Shown: piece after piece, positions 1-7,830 of the stretch
How the letters are laid out: each line of letters opens with the position of its first letter
Numbering within the stretch: position 1 is the first letter of the stretch
Origin: Rhodothermus bifroesti
Lineage (GTDB): Bacteria > Bacteroidota > Rhodothermia > Rhodothermales > Rhodothermaceae
Reading direction: 5' to 3'
DNA length: 64,000 nucleotides
Assembly (NCBI RefSeq): GCF_017908595.1
Contig: NZ_JAGKTL010000002.1
Span: 310,001 to 374,000 of the forward strand
Position numbers and translations under genes: made by a program
The notes under the pieces: generated by a model
Told to the model about the DNA's origin: nothing
The model's database searches: none
What the model saw: the letters and a program-made list of their open reading frames with translations, nothing else

Positions 1-431
1 TTGCTGGGCGTGGACCCTTGGCTGAAGGGTTACAAGCCCAAATTGAAGCACAGCAGCTACGTCAGCATGTACGCCTACTAGGATTCCTTTCTGAAGAGCT
101 GCTGCCTTGGGCCTATCGTGCAGCTGATTTGACGATAGTGCCTACCGTAGCGTTGGAAGGTTTTGGGCTCATCACTTTGGAATCACTTGCAGCAGGTACC
201 CCAGTACTTGTGACACCGGTAGGCGGTTTGCCCGAAGCGGTTCGGGGGCTATCGGCATCGTTGGTGTTGGAGGCAGCCACAAAAGAAGCCTTGGCAGCTG
301 GGCTGATCGAGGCGCTAACTGGTCAACGGTCGCTTCCCGCCCCCGAGGCCTGCCAAGCCTACGTCCGCGCGCACTTCGACTGGCCGGTCATCGCTCGTAA
401 AGTAAAAGCTGTCTATGCCGAAGTGCTCTAG
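1..431 (+). CDS. Glycosyltransferase family 4, C-terminal part (5' end outside window)
   Basis: The reading frame is open from base 3 and runs off the left edge, so only about the last 142 residues are present. The visible part is the nucleotide-sugar-binding half of a GT-B glycosyltransferase: a GxGP turn at the very start, then the GFLSEELLPWAYRAAD stretch, and the EGFGLITLESLAAGTPV motif, whose two Glu residues (E-x7-E) are the GT4 signature. Such enzymes move a sugar from a nucleotide-sugar or phospho-sugar donor at the cytoplasmic membrane, often for exopolysaccharide or O-antigen. Acceptor and donor cannot be told from this fragment. A TTG at 18 is an internal codon, not a credible start. 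A second GT4 gene lies at 2769, so this may be the end of a surface-glycan cluster. Confidence 0.85.
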   Translation, partial: AGRGPLAEGLQAQIEAQQLRQHVRLLGFLSEELLPWAYRAADLTIVPTVALEGFGLITLESLAAGTPVLVTPVGGLPEAVRGLSASLVLEAATKEALAAGLIEALTGQRSLPAPEACQAYVRAHFDWPVIARKVKAVYAEVL

Positions 432-620
432 CCATGCCTAAGTGCATTCTACGGCCGTGCATTGTTAGCGCGTCTTCCCAAAGAATGCAACGTGAAAAAG
501 CTTCAGCCTAAGGCGCTAGCTAAAGGCCATCCCAGGTGCTTATGGGTGCACAAAAAAATAGTGTGGTTGGTATTAATTTTGATTAGTTTTTGGACGAAAC
601 TAGAGGCATCCTCCTGGTCA

Positions 621-1853
621 ATGGCTCAAGCAAAGCTTATGCGTATACTGTTACTGGTTGCGGCATGCTTAGTGGGTGGGGTGCGAGCAATTTATGCGCA
701 ATTCACTGAAACGATTTCACGCCTTTATCGACCTGAAATCGCTGCGTTGGCAATGGGCGAGGCGGTAGCCGCTGTGCCGCTGCCGCAAACTGCTTTTTTT
801 TATAATCCTGCGCATTTGATTCATGTCACTGGATTGAAGCCTTCCATTGTGCTGATCGGTGTGCAAGGAGCGTTGAGCACCAACGTGTTTGATCAGGTAG
901 CGTTTGTGCAGGACGAATTGCGTCCGGCCATTGATGAAGGTTTAGAAAACCTCACGCCTGAAGAGCGTCGTCGACTTTACGAAGAAACTTTGGAGAAAGG
1001 GCGGACGCGCACGACAGCAGCACTTTCCTTGCAGCTGCCTACGGTGAGCGGGCGTATTGGTCCAGTTGCAGCAGGAGGGGGTGTTTTCCTCTCTTCGGCC
1101 GGTCGCTATCGTACGGTGGAGAGCAGCTCGGGTGTGGGCATTCCACGAGTTGAGGCAGATGGTCGCCTAGATGTACTGGCCGTCGGCACGGCTTCGGTGC
1201 AAGTCCAGCCTGGGTGGAGCCTAGGGCTTAGCCTGAAATACCTGCGTCGTTACCTCACCCATAAACACAAGTCGGTTGAGGCTTTTGCCCCTAGCGAAGC
1301 GCTGCTCTTGTTACGTGGGCAGGCGATAGGCGCTGATGTGGGTGTGCTTTACGAGCCGCCTTTGCCTGGGCCAGGACAGTTGCGTTTAGGATTGGTCTTG
1401 TACAATCTCGTCTACACGCCGCTGCGGTATCGCTATAGTCGCACCTTGTCAGGGAACGATGGCGCATCACAGTCGGCCTTGCTGGCTGAAGAAATCGTGC
1501 AGGCCAATCAGTACTTTGGCATGCGACCGGGCTATCGTATTGGGGTGGCGTATACCTGGCGTTGGCAAACGCCAGGCGGATGGTTGCAAGCCCCAACCGT
1601 CTCGTTGGACTACATCCACCAGCGAGATATGCGTGGGGGCGTGCTAACGCGGCTTTCGTTGGGGACACGGATTGCCGTAGGACCGGTGCTCAGCGTAGCT
1701 GCTGGCTTACACCAAGGGTACACCACTGCAGGCTTGGGCTTGCGTTTAGGCGGTTTCCGCTTAGCGTATGCTTTGTTTGGTTTTGAAGAAGGACGGTTGC
1801 CTGGCCAGCTTCCTAGCTGGCAACACACGGCTTCGTTGACGATTAGCCTTTGA
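621..1853 (+). CDS. Outer-membrane beta-barrel protein, PorV/FadL-like
   Basis: About 410 residues. The ATG at 621 (or 639) gives a good signal peptide: basic start, a hydrophobic run (RILLLVAACLVGG) and an AYAQ-like cleavage site (IYAQ). The open frame reaches back to 462, but that would put a long hydrophilic stretch before the signal peptide. The mature start (PEIAALAMGEAVAAVPL, then FFYNPAHL) resembles PorV/PorQ and FadL-like barrels of Bacteroidota, where a Gly-rich line precedes a YNPA motif. The rest alternates in short amphipathic strands with many Gly and Tyr and ends in an aliphatic C-terminus, as expected of an outer-membrane barrel. The lipoprotein gene follows after 6 bases, so the two are probably cotranscribed. 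Cargo or partner is unknown; a role as a type IX secretion accessory is only a guess. Confidence 0.65.
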   Translation: MAQAKLMRILLLVAACLVGGVRAIYAQFTETISRLYRPEIAALAMGEAVAAVPLPQTAFFYNPAHLIHVTGLKPSIVLIGVQGALSTNVFDQVAFVQDELRPAIDEGLENLTPEERRRLYEETLEKGRTRTTAALSLQLPTVSGRIGPVAAGGGVFLSSAGRYRTVESSSGVGIPRVEADGRLDVLAVGTASVQVQPGWSLGLSLKYLRRYLTHKHKSVEAFAPSEALLLLRGQAIGADVGVLYEPPLPGPGQLRLGLVLYNLVYTPLRYRYSRTLSGNDGASQSALLAEEIVQANQYFGMRPGYRIGVAYTWRWQTPGGWLQAPTVSLDYIHQRDMRGGVLTRLSLGTRIAVGPVLSVAAGLHQGYTTAGLGLRLGGFRLAYALFGFEEGRLPGQLPSWQHTASLTISL

Positions 1854-1859
1854 GGAATT

Positions 1860-2762
1860 ATGCGTACGCGAACAGCTTATCTATGGGCAGTGGTTGTGAT
1901 CACTAGCGCACTGCTCACCCGATGCAATGTATTTGAGGGCATGAGTGAGGCTGGCCAAAGCAATGATCCGGAAACGCTGCTTGAGGATGCGTTGCTTGCT
2001 TTGCAGAAAGGGCGAACCGAGGATGCGATTCAGTACTTAGAAAAGGCGCTTCAGCATGCCCCTGCGGGACAGCCTGTACGCCTTCGGGTACAGGTGGCAC
2101 TCAGTAATGCGCTGCTTCAAAAGGCACAGATCAATATTTTGACCTTAGAGCGCCTGGCTACCGACTTTAATGGCCGGGTTGAAGGTGTAGGTAAACGCGG
2201 CGCTCGCGTGCAAGAGGTTTGCAGTTTCCCACCAGAGCATATCGTGCAGCAGGAACTGACGCTTAACGATTTAGACGGTTATGTGGAATTAGAAACGTGG
2301 CAAGCGGTGCTTTCCCGGGTGAGGGAAATCACCAATGAGGTGCTGGCTACGACAACCCTGCCGTTCGACGTGCAAGCACGCATTGCTGCGTTGCAAGCGC
2401 AAGGACTGTCGAACGAAGAAATTGCAGCGGCGCTTTTGAATGCTTCTGTTGCTAGCGTGGGTCTGAGCTTTATTGAGCTGGTGACGATAGGCACAAGCCA
2501 ACAAGTGCGTTGGTACAGCGTGCGCCGTCCAAGTGGTAGAGCCTATCTGGGGTACTGTGCGTCCAATGAAGCAGTGGTTGAAGCCGTACGGCAACTGCTG
2601 GCATGCTCCGTGGATGCCGTAGGCTTTTCGGCTACATTGCTGCAAGCCCGTGTGGCCTTATTAAATAACAGTACTCTTGCGCGTCAGCTGGCCGAACGGG
2701 TACAAGAGGCCCACGAAGCGCTTGAGGAAAACTTGGGGGGTAGCTGCGCGTCGGTCGACTGA
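1860..2762 (+). CDS. Lipoprotein with TPR-like helices, function unknown
   Basis: 300 residues. The N-terminus is a lipoprotein signal: a hydrophobic run followed by LLTRC, with Cys22 as the likely lipidated residue. Residues about 35-90 (ETLLEDALLALQKGRTEDAIQYLEKALQ) read as a tetratricopeptide hairpin, the rest is mostly helical, and two further Cys pairs are possible. No enzyme motif is seen. It starts 6 bases after the barrel gene and ends 6 bases before the GT4 gene, so it looks like the middle gene of an operon. A partner role for the barrel protein at the outer membrane is plausible but not shown. Confidence 0.7.
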   Translation: MRTRTAYLWAVVVITSALLTRCNVFEGMSEAGQSNDPETLLEDALLALQKGRTEDAIQYLEKALQHAPAGQPVRLRVQVALSNALLQKAQINILTLERLATDFNGRVEGVGKRGARVQEVCSFPPEHIVQQELTLNDLDGYVELETWQAVLSRVREITNEVLATTTLPFDVQARIAALQAQGLSNEEIAAALLNASVASVGLSFIELVTIGTSQQVRWYSVRRPSGRAYLGYCASNEAVVEAVRQLLACSVDAVGFSATLLQARVALLNNSTLARQLAERVQEAHEALEENLGGSCASVD

Positions 2763-2768
2763 GCCCCA

Positions 2769-3914
2769 ATGCGCATTCTTTTTTTAGACCATACGGCAGC
2801 GCTTGGAGGGGCTGAGCTATACCTGCTTGATTTGGCGCCTGCTTTTGCACCACCGGGCGAGGTGGTCTTGTTCGAAGAAGGTCTCTTTACCGCAAAGCTG
2901 CGCGCAGCGAGCATTCCCGTAGCGGTTATTGCCGCCCCCAGGGCTTTGCATCGCGTAGCGCGAGAATCGGGGCTTGCGGCCTCGTTGGGTGCTGCTCCAA
3001 GCTTAGTGGGTTTGGCCTGGCGCGTAGCGCAAAAGGCTAGGGCATTTGATGTGATCTATGCTAACTCCCAGAAAGCCTTAGTGGTAGGCAGTTTGGCTGC
3101 TTTGCTGGCCCGTCGACCGCTGGTGTGGAACTTGCACGACCTGCTGACGACCGAGCATTTTAGCCAGCTGAATATTCGCATAGCAGTAACGTTGGCAAAC
3201 CGGTTTGTGCGGCTAGTGATTGCCAATTCGGAGGCTACCAAAGAGGCTTTTCTTCGGGCTGGGGGACGTAGGCCGGTTGTGGTGGTGCATAATGGGATCG
3301 ATGTAAGTCGCTTTACAACTGTAGATCCGGAACGTCTGCGGGCACTGCGCCGGGAGCTGCGTTTAGGAGAAGGGCCCGTGGTAGGGCTTTTTAGTCGGCT
3401 AGCCCCTTGGAAAGGGCAGCATGTGTTGCTGGAAGCGATGGCCCTGTTGCCAGGTGTAGAGGCGGTGCTGGTAGGGGAAGCCTTGTTTCAAGAGGAGCAG
3501 CGCTATGCACAGCAACTTCGCGAGCGTGCAGCGCAGCCGGATTTAAGGGGACGGGTGCACTTTTTAGGTTTTCGGGAGGATGTGCCCGTGTTGATGCAGG
3601 TGGTAGATGTGGTGGTGCACACCTCAGTTGCCCCAGAGCCGTTTGGTCGGGTGATTGTGGAAGGGATGTTGGCTCGTAGACCCGTTATTGCAACGAAAGC
3701 AGGAGGTGCTCTAGAGATTGTGCGTCCAGGAAAAACGGGATTGCTGGTTCCACCTGGCGATGCGCAAGCGTTGGCTCGAGCTATTCAGTATCTGCTGATG
3801 CATCCCAATGAAGCCTATCAGCTAGCCCAGGCCGCCTATGAAGATGCGTGCATGCGATTTTCACTTGAGGCTATGCAAGCGGCTGTTGGGCAAGCGGTGT
3901 CATCTTGTCTTTAA
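2769..3914 (+). CDS. Glycosyltransferase family 4
   Basis: 381 residues, the usual length for a GT4 enzyme. The N-terminal Rossmann half starts MRILFLDHTAALGGAE, with the Gly-Gly donor/acceptor loop. The linker contains NSEATKEAF and VVHNGIDVSRF, the typical GT4 nucleotide-binding entry. The C-terminal half carries the EPFGRVIVEGM signature with the E-x7-E pair, then a Gly-rich GGALEIV and GKTGLLVPPGD, all standard for the family. The ATG at 2769 follows the preceding stop by 6 bases. Probably cytoplasmic or membrane-associated, acting in surface-polysaccharide or glycoconjugate synthesis; the sugar is not predictable. Confidence 0.88.
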   Translation: MRILFLDHTAALGGAELYLLDLAPAFAPPGEVVLFEEGLFTAKLRAASIPVAVIAAPRALHRVARESGLAASLGAAPSLVGLAWRVAQKARAFDVIYANSQKALVVGSLAALLARRPLVWNLHDLLTTEHFSQLNIRIAVTLANRFVRLVIANSEATKEAFLRAGGRRPVVVVHNGIDVSRFTTVDPERLRALRRELRLGEGPVVGLFSRLAPWKGQHVLLEAMALLPGVEAVLVGEALFQEEQRYAQQLRERAAQPDLRGRVHFLGFREDVPVLMQVVDVVVHTSVAPEPFGRVIVEGMLARRPVIATKAGGALEIVRPGKTGLLVPPGDAQALARAIQYLLMHPNEAYQLAQAAYEDACMRFSLEAMQAAVGQAVSSCL

Positions 3915-4123
3915 ACAAGAAGGGTCAAGTAGAACTTTTCCCTCTGAAAGGTTTGGGTTAGGATTGAGCTACTTTCCCCGAGCGGGCTGTATGCTGAAGA
4001 CACATCGATTTTATTTTTTAAGGAACTACCCGGGCTGCATTTCCCTTGATTGGGCTAAGGAGGGTTAGCGCGGAGCGTAGCTCATCCGGTTTCTCTGCCT
4101 AAAAAGCGATTGTCCAAAGAGGT

Positions 4124-4137
4124 GACCTGCGCAGGTC
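4124..4137. promoter_or_regulatory. 14-bp perfect palindrome, possible operator
   Basis: GACCTGCGCAGGTC is exactly self-complementary and lies in the non-coding stretch about 180 bases before the heme-protein start at 4316. A dimeric repressor or activator could bind here. No matching second copy was noticed in the window, so the assignment is weak. Confidence 0.3.
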
Positions 4138-4202
4138 TACGTATAGCCCGTTTCAGAACGAAACCCTTAGGTAATTTGGTGCCCAGGTTCCCCTCGTAAA
4201 TC

Positions 4203-4215
4203 GCGCCAAAATCGC
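4203..4215 (+). promoter_or_regulatory. GCGCCAAAATCGC element, third copy of a shared upstream box
   Basis: The 13 bases fit GCGCCAAARNCGC, an interrupted inverted repeat (GCG-N7-CGC), also found before both RiPP precursor genes (19973, 20333). The distance to the start codon is 113 bases here and 107-108 bases there. The downstream ACGTACGC half seen at the precursors is absent here. Confidence 0.4.
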
Positions 4216-4315
4216 CTTTCTCCTAGGCGGCATTGGATTGGTCCCCGCTCTTTTCGGTCGGTGCCAAGCCTGCAGGACCGGCTATTCCATCCAATTAGCC
4301 TTCCAGGAAGATATG

Positions 4316-7300
4316 ATGCCGAGGAAGTTGCGTTACGTCTGGGGACTATTGCTGGGAGGAATGGGGGTGGTGTTCGCCTTGGGCATAAGCCATTTTTCCC
4401 AGGCAGACGAAGAGGCTGTAGTGACGCTCCCAATTGAGGTCGTTGGTCCCGATGGGTTTACTGTCGACGTTGAGCTTTACGTTTCCGATACCACTGGCGT
4501 TGATTCCATGTATCTCAAGGCCCATATGTTGGGCTATCTGTACACGCCGGCTTTAGAAGACACGGGAGGCTACGACAAGAAGGCCAGCTTTCGGATTAAT
4601 GGCGGACCTTGGATTCCCATTGACAATGCGCATTTCAAAGCATTCTGGCCTGAGTCGCAGATGTTTACCCCGCCGCTGACGGGTCCGATTGGCGGTCCTT
4701 ACCGAACCCTTCGGGGCATGATTTCCATCCGGGGCACAGGTCGGCTGCGGCTTGGACGCAATACGATCACCTTTCGGTTTAACCGTACGGAAGGGCGCTC
4801 CTCTGGATATCGCATTTTAGCGTTAGACCTGCGTCGGGGTGGGCGCCGGGGGGTGAGTGTGTTGCAGGGGACGCGCTTTGTATGGGATGACCCGGCTTCA
4901 TGGCGGCCTCCTGCAGGCTACGACAACCCCTCAGCTATTGAAGAGGGACGCCGGCTTTGGCAGGCGCGGGGCATTCTCAAGGGACTGGCTGGGGAGCGCA
5001 TCGTTGCTGCTTGTGCCGACTGCCACACCTTTGATGGACGTGACTTAAAATACTTCAACTTCTCCAATCCGGTCATTATTCAAAAGGCAAAGCTGCGGGG
5101 GCTTTCCGAAGACGAGGGTAAAAAGATTGCGGCTTACATTCGCTCGGTGGACTTGGAGCTGCCCCCAGGCGAAACGGTAGCTAGCTGCGGTGGTCGTCCC
5201 TGGGACCCGCCTTACCAGCCTGGACCCGGGCTTTCGAAGCGTCCTGTTGAATGCTGGGCTGCGGGTGCTGGCATCGCGTGGGTACTCGAGAAGGAGCGCG
5301 ACCAGCTTGCCTTTCTTGCACCGGATGCTGCTAGCCGAGCGAAGCTCGAGGCGTTGAGGGGTGTTCCGCCTTCGCCAGAAGCGCTTGGGCCAGTTCATGC
5401 CGACTTGTCGGTCGAAAACCTGGTGCGGCGGTTTGACCTGAAAACATCGCTGCCGCTTACGGACATTCCTGTCTCCTACCCAATGCCTGACATCTTTGAG
5501 TGGTGGCCCTCAGTATATCCTGGCGACTACTTTGGCGATGCGGTATTTCACAGCTCTGGCGTCTACAAAGCCTATGAAGCAGCACGCGCCGAGCTTCCGG
5601 CAAGACGGGATGCGCTCATCGAAGAAGCCCGGCGTTATGACACCGCTGGCCCATTTTTGCGAGGCTTGCCTGTATTCTTCCAGTTTTTTGCACCTACGAA
5701 GGCCATGCCTGCCGATTTACCTACGCCGCCGTCTTGGTCAGACGATTCTGGTGAAGGCGAGCTAGCACGGCTGGCTTTCCGGCAGTGGACCCTAATAAAG
5801 CTCTGGGAGCTGGTGCACCGCTATAAGCTTGAGGACGTCACGCTGGCCATATATGGCGAAGCAGCGGCCTCTCGGGGCATTGACCTTTCCGGATGGAAAT
5901 GGAACTGGCCGGTGCGGGGCATGTGGGTTTATGATTTAGCCACGCACAAGCAAGGCAGCCCGTATCCAGACATCGGGCCCTATCCCACCAAAGCTGACGA
6001 CCAGTACTTCTCGATGGCCTGGTATCAGCTTGCCCAGATCCTGAACAATGGCACGCGGGCGGTTGGCGGTACAACGAACGTTGACTGGAATTACGTCTTT
6101 GCGCATATCGACAACGTTACCGGCTACTACGGCCGGGGGCATGCGGCCGAGTACCTAAAGAGCCTGGTGGCGATGATGCAAACGCGTACGTCGTGGTACC
6201 TCGAGCGGGGTGCGCCAGCGTGGATGACCGCGGGCTTTGGCGCCCAGAACCGCCCAGGGTTCCAGAACCTCAAAGAGCACATGCCCCTCAACTGGTTTTA
6301 TCTGGGGCATGGCTGGCGGGCTAAGGAGCTTACCGCCGAAGAAATGCGCAACATTACCGAGGCCCTGTTGCTGGTATGGATTGAAGAGGCTGAACGGTAT
6401 GATCCGGTGTTGCATGGGGCCTGGATTCGGCAAGCGAAAGAGAACACGCAGCATAAGCTGCTTTTGCCGGTAGATACGACCTATGACGTGCGCCATGTGC
6501 GCTGCGATCGGCAGGTGCCCCTGGATCCGAACTGGTGGAAGGATGAGGCAATGCTGCAGTTTTTGTATCAAGCACAGTGCTACGGCGTGCGTCCGCAAGT
6601 GCTCGATCGCGTGGCGCGCTACATGGAGCAGCTAAGTCCAGGTGGTAATTGGGAACGGTTTTTTGTCGAGCAATCTGGTAGCAATACCACGCAGCAGACC
6701 CTTGTCCTGCGTGCCGGATGGAACCTGGTGTCGCTTCGGGTACGTGCAGCCGAGGCCGAGCTAGAGGTGCTTTTAGCACCGATCCGGGATCGGCTAATTC
6801 TGGTTAAGGATAAATACGGTCGCGTCTACAGCCCAGAGCTTGGAATCAATCAAATCGGCCATTGGGATTGGCAGCAAGCGTACATGGTGCTGATGTCGGG
6901 GGCTGCTTCACTGACCGTTTCCGGGGCCGCAGTGGACGCCAGCACGCCCATTGCGCTTGAAGCAGGCTGGAATCTGATTCCCTACTGGCCAGAACAGGCG
7001 CTACCGGTGCAAGAAGCTCTGGGCTCGCTAGGGAGCGCTCTAGTTCTGGTGAAAGATGTCGAAGGGCGCTTGTATTTCCCAGCATATGGTGTGCAGGACC
7101 TATCGGTGCTAGAGCCAGGCCAAGGGTACAAGGTATATGTGCAGCAAGCCGCTACGCTCGAGTATCCGCACACCAGCAGTGCCAAGCGTGAGCAGCCGGC
7201 GCGGTACGCAGCCAGCGGGAAGGGTGGGCTACTCAGCAGCGTGCTTGTGGTTGAGCACCTTCCGGAGGGAAGCCGCATTGCAGTTCGCACGGCCGATGGC

Positions 7301-7828
7301 AAGACAGTAGGGGAAACGACTGCCCAAAAAGGGCGGGCTGTAGTGGTGATTTGGGGTGATGAGCCGCTAACCGCTGTGAAAGAAGGGGCGCAAAGCGGCG
7401 AAGCCCTTGAACTTTGGTGGCATGATGCCGAAGGTATGCATCGATTGGAAGTGCAGTCCGTAGTTGATCTCCTTCAGGGAAAAACAGCGCCTGCAGCGCT
7501 TACGTTTGTGCCCGATCAGGTGTGGCGGGTGTCGGTTGCTGGTTTGCCTGGTTCCTTTAAGCTTGAAGGCCCTTACCCCAATCCCGCCGTGAACGCAGCA
7601 CATTTTGCCTATCAGCTCCCAGAGGCAGCTGAGGTGCGCCTAGAGGTGTACGACATGCTTGGGCGTCGGGTCGCAACGTTGATCGAAACGTTCCAGCAAG
7701 CTGGCAGCCACCGGGTGAGCTTCAATGTGCAGACGCTAGCTTCTGGGACTTATTTCTATCACTTTGAGGCCTCTGCGAGCACGGAGTCTTCTTTTAGGGC
7801 AATGGGTCAACTCCTCGTTGTGCACTAA
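4316..7828 (+). CDS. Large secreted c-type heme protein with type IX sorting domain, unknown function
   Basis: About 1170 residues from the ATG at 4316, chosen because AGGAAG (4305-4310) sits 5 bases upstream and a clean signal peptide follows (YVWGLLLGGMGVVFALG). Residues about 25-170 form a beta-rich domain. A cytochrome-c-like segment has C233-A-D-C-H237 and a following helix (EDEGKKIAAYIRSVDL). Residues about 290-790 are a large helical part rich in Trp and His that I do not recognise. Two tandem GWNL modules follow (about 798-1050; RAGWNLVSL and EAGWNLIPY). The C-terminal 85 residues are a type A Por/type IX sorting domain (YPNPAV, then LGRRVATL and SGTYFY). It should be exported and fixed at or released from the cell surface. 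A tandem paralogue starts 2 bases after the stop. Electron transfer is suggested by the heme site; the substrate is unknown. Confidence 0.8.
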   Translation: MPRKLRYVWGLLLGGMGVVFALGISHFSQADEEAVVTLPIEVVGPDGFTVDVELYVSDTTGVDSMYLKAHMLGYLYTPALEDTGGYDKKASFRINGGPWIPIDNAHFKAFWPESQMFTPPLTGPIGGPYRTLRGMISIRGTGRLRLGRNTITFRFNRTEGRSSGYRILALDLRRGGRRGVSVLQGTRFVWDDPASWRPPAGYDNPSAIEEGRRLWQARGILKGLAGERIVAACADCHTFDGRDLKYFNFSNPVIIQKAKLRGLSEDEGKKIAAYIRSVDLELPPGETVASCGGRPWDPPYQPGPGLSKRPVECWAAGAGIAWVLEKERDQLAFLAPDAASRAKLEALRGVPPSPEALGPVHADLSVENLVRRFDLKTSLPLTDIPVSYPMPDIFEWWPSVYPGDYFGDAVFHSSGVYKAYEAARAELPARRDALIEEARRYDTAGPFLRGLPVFFQFFAPTKAMPADLPTPPSWSDDSGEGELARLAFRQWTLIKLWELVHRYKLEDVTLAIYGEAAASRGIDLSGWKWNWPVRGMWVYDLATHKQGSPYPDIGPYPTKADDQYFSMAWYQLAQILNNGTRAVGGTTNVDWNYVFAHIDNVTGYYGRGHAAEYLKSLVAMMQTRTSWYLERGAPAWMTAGFGAQNRPGFQNLKEHMPLNWFYLGHGWRAKELTAEEMRNITEALLLVWIEEAERYDPVLHGAWIRQAKENTQHKLLLPVDTTYDVRHVRCDRQVPLDPNWWKDEAMLQFLYQAQCYGVRPQVLDRVARYMEQLSPGGNWERFFVEQSGSNTTQQTLVLRAGWNLVSLRVRAAEAELEVLLAPIRDRLILVKDKYGRVYSPELGINQIGHWDWQQAYMVLMSGAASLTVSGAAVDASTPIALEAGWNLIPYWPEQALPVQEALGSLGSALVLVKDVEGRLYFPAYGVQDLSVLEPGQGYKVYVQQAATLEYPHTSSAKREQPARYAASGKGGLLSSVLVVEHLPEGSRIAVRTADGKTVGETTAQKGRAVVVIWGDEPLTAVKEGAQSGEALELWWHDAEGMHRLEVQSVVDLLQGKTAPAALTFVPDQVWRVSVAGLPGSFKLEGPYPNPAVNAAHFAYQLPEAAEVRLEVYDMLGRRVATLIETFQQAGSHRVSFNVQTLASGTYFYHFEASASTESSFRAMGQLLVVH

Positions 7829-7830
7829 CG

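Larger units (their letters stand above)
3915..4315. other. Intergenic region of about 400 bp upstream of the first heme-protein gene
   Basis: No convincing gene is seen. A short open frame at 3838-4068 runs out of the preceding GT gene and has no coding character. The stretch holds a perfect 14-bp palindrome at 4124-4137 and a GCGCCAAAATCGC element at 4203-4215, both listed separately. An AGGAAG ribosome-binding site lies just before the next start. It is probably the promoter and leader of the gene at 4316. I looked for riboswitch cores and tRNA and found none I would defend. Confidence 0.5.

Noticed and set aside
3915-4315. Riboswitch (c-di-GMP or cobalamin type) in the long leader
   Set aside because: A GCCAAGCC-like fragment near 4262 hints at a GEMM core, but the second conserved segment is missing and no pairing closes it.
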